Origin: Tubulanus polymorphus
Taxonomy: Eukaryota; Nemertea; Palaeonemertea; Tubulaniformes; Tubulanidae
NCBI RefSeq assembly: GCF_964204645.1
Contig: NC_134027.1
Coordinates: 15,052,485-15,116,484, forward strand
Length of the DNA: 64,000 bases
Reading direction: 5' to 3'
Below are positions 54,886 through 61,291 of the stretch, one piece after another. Position numbers and translations under genes: made by a program. How positions within the stretch are numbered: position 1 is the first letter of the stretch; each line of letters opens with the position of its first letter. A model generated the notes under the pieces. That model saw only the letters and a list, made by a program, of their open reading frames with translations. It was not told where the DNA came from and searched no databases.

Positions 54886-56271
54886 TTATTTATTTTTTGA
54901 TATCATATTTACTAAACCAAAAATAATAGCACTTACAACTGTAATTAAAAATAAAATAATATGTTCAGCAGCAAAGTTAATAATGTTTCCTGCAGATTTC
55001 AATATAAAACCAACAATTGAAGCAATAACTCCTGGCAATGCTGCAGCAGATTTTTTAGATAGTTCCCATAAATATTTTGCTAATTTCTTTAAACCATCTT
55101 TAACTTTATCTTGTATAGAATTATTGCCTGGAGGTTTATCTGGTTTATTGGGAGTGGGAGTAGGAGGAGTAGATTTTAAAGCATTTGATATAGCTAAACC
55201 AATTGTTGTAAATAACATAGTTACAGCTGTTAGAATTGAGAGAATTGTTATTCCTTCTAATTTAAATAATAACTTCATCCTGTCTTTTAATGATATTTCA
55301 GAATTTGGTTTAATCAACAAATCTTTAAAAATAACTTTTAATCTATTAATATTATAATCATATGATTTTAACAATAATTTAATTTCTTCTTTTTGTAATT
55401 CTATGTTATATTCTAAATCATCTTTTTCTTTTTCTAAACGTAATTCTTTTTGCCTATATTCTATTTCATCAATTACTTGATGATCTAAATCAGACTTTAA
55501 TTGTTCTATTTCTTTATTTTTATCAGTTAATTCTTTTTCTAAAGTTCTAATTTTAAAATCTCTTATACTTTTATTATGTGCAATTTTATCAGATGCAAGT
55601 CTTATACTAATAATTTCTCTAATTGCTTTATCAGAAAATATATCTAAATCTTCTAATTCTTGATCTGTTGCATCAAGTAATCCATTCGGTAAAAGTTTTT
55701 CAATTGGAACTTTATTTGATTTAAGTTTACTATTTTTGGAAGTTATATTCTGTTCAGAAGTTGTTTCTGTTTCTGATTTCTTTTTGATTATTTCAAATAA
55801 TTCATTAATTCTTTGTTTAAATACATCTATATTATCATCTATTTCTTTTTGTGTAACATCAGTTATTTCATTACTATTACTTATTATTTTAATTCTATCT
55901 GGTTTTAATTTTTCTAAAGTTGATTCTGATAATATTTTATTTTTATTATTTTTATAAGTGATATCAATATAATAATCACCTTTCAAACGATAATAACATT
56001 TACCATTATCTAAAAATTTTAATTGATCTTCTAATTTAGGTATTTTTTTTAAATTATCTAAATCTTGTTTTACTAAATCTGGGTCTAAATTTTCAGGATT
56101 TAATTGTGATTCAGCATTTTTAATATAATCAGGCATATTTAAATTATTGTTATATTCTGATTCATTACCATCATTAAAACTTGTTTCATCAAAATCAGGT
56201 GGTTGTTCATCAGTTATGTTAGGTTCATCAAAAGGATCCATTCCAATATCTTCTCCACCTTCTACATCCAT
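54886..56271 (-). CDS. Polinton coiled-coil membrane protein (461 aa)
   Basis: An acidic, disordered N terminus (MDVEGGEDIGMDPFDEP) is followed by a region with YYRLKGDYYIDITYK, then a long coiled coil (about residues 238-310, rich in E/K/L). A hydrophobic segment lies near 345-367 (ILSILTAVTMLFTTIG), then a Pro-rich stretch and a hydrophobic C-terminal third (about 410-457). The layout suggests a virion membrane or internal structural protein. It is intact and follows the 439-codon gene by 16 bases. Confidence 0.75.
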   Translation of the reverse strand: MDVEGGEDIGMDPFDEPNITDEQPPDFDETSFNDGNESEYNNNLNMPDYIKNAESQLNPENLDPDLVKQDLDNLKKIPKLEDQLKFLDNGKCYYRLKGDYYIDITYKNNKNKILSESTLEKLKPDRIKIISNSNEITDVTQKEIDDNIDVFKQRINELFEIIKKKSETETTSEQNITSKNSKLKSNKVPIEKLLPNGLLDATDQELEDLDIFSDKAIREIISIRLASDKIAHNKSIRDFKIRTLEKELTDKNKEIEQLKSDLDHQVIDEIEYRQKELRLEKEKDDLEYNIELQKEEIKLLLKSYDYNINRLKVIFKDLLIKPNSEISLKDRMKLLFKLEGITILSILTAVTMLFTTIGLAISNALKSTPPTPTPNKPDKPPGNNSIQDKVKDGLKKLAKYLWELSKKSAAALPGVIASIVGFILKSAGNIINFAAEHIILFLITVVSAIIFGLVNMISKNK

Positions 56272-56287
56272 TTATATAATAAAAAAA

Positions 56288-57607
56288 TTAAAATTTAAAA
56301 TATAATATTCCTCCTATAACAATTCCTATACAAGTTATAGCTAATTTAGTATTTTCATGGGATTTATTATCATCATTTAGTTTAATTATATCATGTTGAA
56401 TTTTATCAGTTTTTATATCTTCTGATGTATTGTAATCTTTTATTTTAGAATCATTATTTAATTTAATATTATTAGTTTTAGTTTCTGTTGATTGAATATG
56501 TTTTTTATTTTTTTCACCTTCCATTAATTTTGGAGCAGTAATAATCTTTTTATTTATATCATTCAATCCAAATGAATTATTTATTGTTGCAGTTTTAATT
56601 AGATTATTATAACCAATTATATTTCCCATCTTTAATACTAAATCATTAGAAATAATTAATAGATTAGGGCCTATACAATAATCAAGTCTTACATGAGATT
56701 TATCTAAATAATTTTGATATCTTATAATGTTTTCTGGAATCGATCTATTTTTATCATCATGTATGGAATCTTCAAATAATACTTTAAATTGTTTTTGTGT
56801 ATCGAATGATGTATTCAAATTTCCAATTATCGGTGATCTTGTTTCAACTTGCGCACCTAGAATACAAATCAAATAAATTCTAATAGATTGATTTATTCTT
56901 TCTATACCTGATTTAGTAAAACCTTCACTATTTTCTAAAATAAAATAAACCCAACCATTATTGTTTTCTTGTTTTAAATTATCATAAAATTTTGGTAATT
57001 TATTGAAATTTAATGTTTCTTAATCCTTTGTTTCTATTTTACCATAACCTAATTTTTTATTATAGATATTATAAAAACTATTAGATGGTATGGGAAGTGC
57101 ACAATATTCTGCAATCTTTCTAGGGCATGGAAGTGATCTTATTGTTCCAATTTTTGTTCTAAAATCAGAATTATTTATATCTATATTAAATTCATTGCAA
57201 ATCTTATAAAACTTAGATAAATTAATATTATTATCTAATTCTTTGAAATACCTAGATCCTGGTAAAGCGCACTCCAATTCATTTAATATTATTCTGATTT
57301 GAAAGTATGTATGAAATCTAAATAAACTTTGAATTAATTTATATTTAGAATTATTCAAATGATCATTCCAACTAATTCCACATCCTGTTGTTGCACAATA
57401 AACAGCAAAATTTAATTGATTCTGCCAATACTTCATATTAGATTTTAATAACCATTGTTTTTCATCTTTCAATTTTTTAAAATTAATTAAATATACATGA
57501 AATATATTTTCCATCTTTGCATTAAAATTATTAGTTTCAGTAACATAAATTTCTAAATTAGTTAATGAATCTAAAACTTCATTTCTATATGTAATATGTA
57601 TATACAT
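56288..57607 (-). pseudogene. Polinton conserved 439-codon protein with one in-frame stop
   Basis: Residues 1-195 (MYIHITYRNEVLD to YGKIETKD) are followed by TAA at 57,020-57,022. The same frame then continues through LNFNKLPKFYDNLK and GIERINQSIRIYLICILGAQ to a C-terminal membrane anchor (ITCIGIVIGGILYF). The frame is continuous over 1,320 bases, so these are parts of one protein, not two genes; the second half lacks its own TAAATG signal. Notable blocks are KYWQNQLNFAVYCATTGCG and RLDYCIGPNLLIISNDLVL. The N-terminal half could still be made. Function is unknown; a structural role is likely from context. Confidence 0.8.
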
Positions 57608-57623
57608 TTATATAATTAAAAAA

Positions 57624-58058
57624 TTAATAATTTATTAATTCTTTTAATAATTTATCTTGTTCTTCAACTGTTATATGGCCATTTAAACTTATTATATAAT
57701 CTAGTGTGTTCTTTAATTTATTAATTTCTTTTATATTAGATTTTATTTTTTCTTTATTACTTTTTATATTTAATTTTGAACTTATACCAGTTAAAACACT
57801 TGAACTTAATCCTAATACACCAATTGATATAGCTAAAGGTGTTAATGGGCTGAATATTGCTAGAAATGTTATTACAGAACTAATTGTAACCGAACCACTT
57901 ATAATCAAATAATATATAATTTTACTTTTTAAATATTTTTTCTTTTTTATCTTTAAGTCACTTTCAAATTCTAATATTTGTTTTTCTAAATATGTTTTTA
58001 ATTTAGTTTTATTTATATCATGAGGAATAATATCAATACTATCAACTTTATCCTCCAT
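57624..58058 (-). CDS. Polinton two-helix membrane protein (144 aa)
   Basis: Starts MEDKVDSIDI after AATAAATG. A basic coiled-coil segment (LEKQILEFESDLKIKKKKYL) precedes two adjacent hydrophobic helices (about residues 49-70 and 73-95, IIYYLIISGSVTISSV and LAISIGVLGLSSSVL), then a second helical, charged half. No family is recognised. It is the third of four membrane proteins encoded in a row. Confidence 0.75.
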   Translation of the reverse strand: MEDKVDSIDIIPHDINKTKLKTYLEKQILEFESDLKIKKKKYLKSKIIYYLIISGSVTISSVITFLAIFSPLTPLAISIGVLGLSSSVLTGISSKLNIKSNKEKIKSNIKEINKLKNTLDYIISLNGHITVEEQDKLLKELINY

Positions 58059-58077
58059 TTATTTAGAATAAAAATTA

Positions 58078-58500
58078 CTAATTAGTAAATTTATAAGCAA
58101 CAAATATAACAATAACTGTTCCACCTAAAATCCATATTATTTCATATTTCTGTTGTTCTTTACTTGGGGTATAATAATCTGATAATTTAGGTTTGTATAG
58201 ATGTAATTTTTCTTTATTTGTTACTGCGTTATATAAACTCATTGCATCATCAACTGATTGAAAATCTCTATGTGAAATCTTCTGATCATATAATTCTTTA
58301 TTGATGTAATCCATATAGTTTTGTCTCTTTTCTCTATATTCTTCTGCAGCTTTATTGTATTTCTCTAACGCTAAGTTATGTCTTCTTTGTTCTCCTAATG
58401 AACTATTTTTATCAATATGTTTAAATAAATAACCACCACCAGTAAATGCTAAAGCGTTAACAATTGCTGATCCTATAATAGTTATAATTGCAGAAGCCAT
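58078..58500 (-). CDS. Polinton membrane protein with conserved SDYYTPS motif (140 aa)
   Basis: An N-terminal hydrophobic segment (IITIIGSAIVNALAFTGGGYL) is followed by a charged helix (LALEKYNKAAEEYREKRQNY, continuing MDYINKEL), the block FQSVDDAMSLYNAVT, a conserved-looking PKLSDYYTPSKEQQKYE and a C-terminal membrane helix (IIWILGGTVIVIFVAY). The two-ended membrane layout with a helical middle suggests a structural protein. Uninterrupted. Confidence 0.78.
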   Translation of the reverse strand: MASAIITIIGSAIVNALAFTGGGYLFKHIDKNSSLGEQRRHNLALEKYNKAAEEYREKRQNYMDYINKELYDQKISHRDFQSVDDAMSLYNAVTNKEKLHLYKPKLSDYYTPSKEQQKYEIIWILGGTVIVIFVAYKFTN

Positions 58501-58524
58501 TTATTTAGCAAAAAAATTATGCAT

Positions 58525-58746
58525 TTATATGGGAGGAATATATTTTTGTTTTTCCAAATAATCAATTGTTAAATTAGATAAAGTAACTGCTAATGTTAAC
58601 TTTAAAATATCATTTATATCAAATCTATCAACATTAACACTTCCCATTTTGAATACTTTTTTTAATACCATTGAATAACCAACCGTTCCAACTGATAGTA
58701 ATGCGCCATTATATAATCCAGTTATTATCCACTTATTATCACTCAT
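58525..58746 (-). CDS. Polinton small membrane protein (73 aa)
   Basis: Two hydrophobic stretches (ITGLYNGALLSVGTVGYSMV and DILKLTLAVTLSNLTIDYL) and a short polar tail ending YIPPI. ATG directly follows the TAA of the upstream gene, forming TAAATG. No family is recognised. Confidence 0.75.
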   Translation of the reverse strand: MSDNKWIITGLYNGALLSVGTVGYSMVLKKVFKMGSVNVDRFDINDILKLTLAVTLSNLTIDYLEKQKYIPPI

Positions 58747-59106
58747 TTATTTATCAAAAAAATTACTATCTTCAAAATATTTAGTTAACTTATTTATGAT
58801 TAATTCAACATTTATTTTATTACTAGTTTTATGATTATCATATATTTTGGATAATATGTTTTTAATATCATCGATGATAAAATCTTCATCTAATTCATAA
58901 AATCTTAAAGATTCTCTAATTAAATTAGTAATCTTTTCTACATTTAAAGTTTCTTTATCTATTGTTGTTTCATACTCAAATGTTGTTTCATTAGAAAATG
59001 CAATATTTTTGATATGTGTTATTACATCATTAATGTTAAATTTCATTTCTTTCTCACGTTTAAAATCAAATCCAAAACATATACTCGGTCCAACCGTTAT
59101 ATTCAT
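58747..59106 (-). CDS. Polinton small protein (119 aa), function unknown
   Basis: Starts MNITVGPSICFGFDF after TATATAAATG and reads as a soluble, helical, acidic protein (FNINDVITHIKNIAFSNE; LRFYELDEDFIIDDIKNIL). A decayed homologue with the same N terminus lies at 25,255-25,516 in copy 1, so it is a genuine conserved gene. No domain is recognised. Confidence 0.82.
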   Translation of the reverse strand: MNITVGPSICFGFDFKREKEMKFNINDVITHIKNIAFSNETTFEYETTIDKETLNVEKITNLIRESLRFYELDEDFIIDDIKNILSKIYDNHKTSNKINVELIINKLTKYFEDSNFFDK

Positions 59107-59122
59107 TTATATAGGTGAAAAA

Positions 59123-59926
59123 TTACTCTTTACATCTTATAACTAATTCATAAATTACAGGAAAGTTATTCAAATCAATTAAATAACCATTATGATTTCT
59201 TATTTCTAATTTAAAATTATTGAAATGTGGAATACAAGGTTTAAAATCACATTCAGCTAAATTATAATTTATTTGCGTTCCAAATTGTTTAACATTCTTC
59301 AATGGTAAAATGTTTAATATACTAGAATTACATGTTGTATCTTTAGTTGCTTCGAATGTTTTTGTAGGATCGATTAAATTGCAATAAATATAAAAGTGTG
59401 TAAAAGGTATTATATTTGAGTTACCGTGTTTGTTTCCACCAAATTGATTTGGAGTAATTCCTAATAGTTTAGCTATAGGTTTTTTTACCGTGTAAGTATG
59501 TCTTCTTGACATCAATACACTATTATCAAGTTTATCAAGTTTAATAAGTTCATCATCAAACTTTATTTTAATTTTATTAGAGCTCTCACTTTTTATGAAT
59601 TTAATATTAAATTTAGAATTACCATTACCTAATCTAATCCGAGCTTTTCTATTAATTTCTTGCTCTAATGTTTCTAAATCATATAATCCTGGTGTAAGCA
59701 TAAGTTGAATCCATTTTTTTTCAAGTTTATCAAAAATAAGAAGGCTTCTATGTTCATCAGTTTTATCCGATATATTGTAAAAAGAATTACATAAACTTAT
59801 ATTTACTAATTTTAAATCTACACAATTCTTAAATTCTCTATCTAATTGTACTAATAAATTATGTGATTTATAATTTGTAAGTCTTCTAGAATCAACAAAT
59901 ATTCTATATTCTTTTAATTCTACCAT
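59123..59926 (-). CDS. Polinton minor capsid (penton-like) candidate (267 aa)
   Basis: Starts MVELKEYRIFVDSRRL. The protein is beta-rich with blocks VDLKLVNISLCNSFYNIS, WIQLMLTPGLYDLETLEQ, THFYIYCNLIDPTKTFEA and the C-terminal FPVIYELVIRC. This resembles the single-jelly-roll minor capsid (penton) proteins of Polintons, but that is inferred from size, beta content and neighbourhood. Its homologue in copy 1 (25,524-26,252) is the most similar part of the two elements. It is transcribed divergently from the zinc-finger gene at 59,995. Confidence 0.6.
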   Translation of the reverse strand: MVELKEYRIFVDSRRLTNYKSHNLLVQLDREFKNCVDLKLVNISLCNSFYNISDKTDEHRSLLIFDKLEKKWIQLMLTPGLYDLETLEQEINRKARIRLGNGNSKFNIKFIKSESSNKIKIKFDDELIKLDKLDNSVLMSRRHTYTVKKPIAKLLGITPNQFGGNKHGNSNIIPFTHFYIYCNLIDPTKTFEATKDTTCNSSILNILPLKNVKQFGTQINYNLAECDFKPCIPHFNNFKLEIRNHNGYLIDLNNFPVIYELVIRCKE

Positions 59927-59994
59927 TATTTATAACATAAAAAAATTACCGCTCATCACTAAAAATTAATTTTAATAAAATTTTTCCTAAATAA

Positions 59995-61291
59995 ATGGAT
60001 GAGAAGATAGCATGTGAAATTTGTGGTGAACTTCTAAGAAAAAGTAATAAGGCTCGACATATGAAAAAACATGATGAAAATTATAAACCCCCTAAAATAA
60101 ACTGCCCAAAATGTAATAAATTATTCTCAAGAAATTATGTTAAAAAACATTCAGAGAAGTGTAGAATTAATGGCGCAACGGCTAATGTTGATAGTAATTC
60201 TGCTGAAGTTGAACCTGAAGTTATTTGGAAAAGACCTTTCTTATTCTATGATAAGGATAATATAAAAGATCATTTCTGTGAGCCTTGTCGAATAAAATAT
60301 AACCCTGAAAATATAGAAGATTGGGAGAATCATCAATTTCGTAAAGTACATATAGATAAAATTTCTAATAAATTTGAAAATGAATTTAATGAAAGAAAAG
60401 ATAATTTATTAGAAAAAATATGAGAAAACATTACCAGATAATGAAGAAACAGTTGAAAAGTTAGAAAAACAATATAATGAATTAACAAGAAAAACATATT
60501 ATTGTAAATATTGTAAATTGATTATTACAACAAGTAATTCAAATCTACATAATAGAACAATAAAACATAAAGAAAACGTAAGAAAATACCAAGAGCTTAA
60601 TGAAGATCTATTACCAAGCTATGATAGAAAAAAATGCCCACAATGTATTTATGAGTACTTAAGACAAGAAGGTCCTGTGATATTTTGTAATGAATGTGGA
60701 TGGCAAAAGAATTTATTAGGTGAAGAAAAAACTAGAGATTTTCTCATAGATCCAAAATTAAATTATCTTGATGAAATTTTTAAAATATTTTCTATAGAAG
60801 ATCATACACCAGAATATATGCAATGGCTTGAAAAAATGAAAATAATAGAAAATGAAAATGGTGAAATAACTAAAAAAGATATTATAAAAACAATTATTCC
60901 ATCAACATTTAACACAAAACAAAAGAAAATGTATTTATATTTATTATTTAACGATTATTATGAAAAACCTAAATTAACAGAAGAAGATATGAAAAATATA
61001 AAAAAAATATTCAAACAAATATTAATGTATCATTTGGAAAATAGAATAACAGATTCAATAAATTATGAATTCTTTTTAAATAAGATTGTAAATTATTTAA
61101 ACCTAGATATTATAATTCCATTTGATGAATTAACAAACAAGAAGAAACAAAGAGAGCGAGATGAAATGTGGAACAAGATAGAACTTTATTTAAATGAGAA
61201 AAATGGAATGGAAGAAGAACCTGAACAATTAAATGAAAATGAAGAAGCCAATAATGATTTCGAGTTTGATGATATTGATTTTATGTTTTAA
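59995..61291 (+). pseudogene. Polinton multi-zinc-finger protein (one frameshift)
   Basis: About 430 codons in two frames joined at an A-run at 60,411-60,419. The first frame has two C2H2-type fingers (CEICGELLRKSNKARH; CPKCNKLFSRNYVKKH) and a third cysteine pair in FCEPCRIKY with a distal histidine pair. The second has YYCKYCKLIITTSNSNLHN and a zinc ribbon-like pair (CPQCIYEY ... CNECGW), then a helical, acidic C terminus. It ends at TAA overlapping the PolB stop on the other strand by 4 bases (TTAA at 61,288-61,291). DNA or RNA binding, perhaps transcriptional control of the element, is an inference. Confidence 0.85.

Larger units (their letters stand above)
50513..59994 (-). promoter_or_regulatory. 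Repeated TAAATG start signal of Polinton genes
   Basis: Just before the ATG of the genes starting at 59,106, 58,746, 58,500, 58,058, 57,607, 56,271, 54,865, 53,587, 52,459, 51,557 and 51,019 (minus) and 50,186 and 59,995 (plus) the sequence reads TATAAATG or AATAAATG, usually preceded within about 5-10 bases by a T-rich TAATTTTTT-like stretch. The gene starting at 59,926 has TATAAATAATG instead. The PolB start in copy 1 (47,997) has AATAAATG too. It resembles the late-gene start element TAAATG of poxviruses, though no RNA polymerase gene is seen here. Confidence 0.8.

Noticed and set aside
59995-61291. Poxvirus-like late transcription factor (VLTF3)
   Set aside because: A zinc ribbon-like cysteine pattern is present, but the other conserved VLTF3 segments are not recognisable; left as a zinc-finger protein of unknown role.
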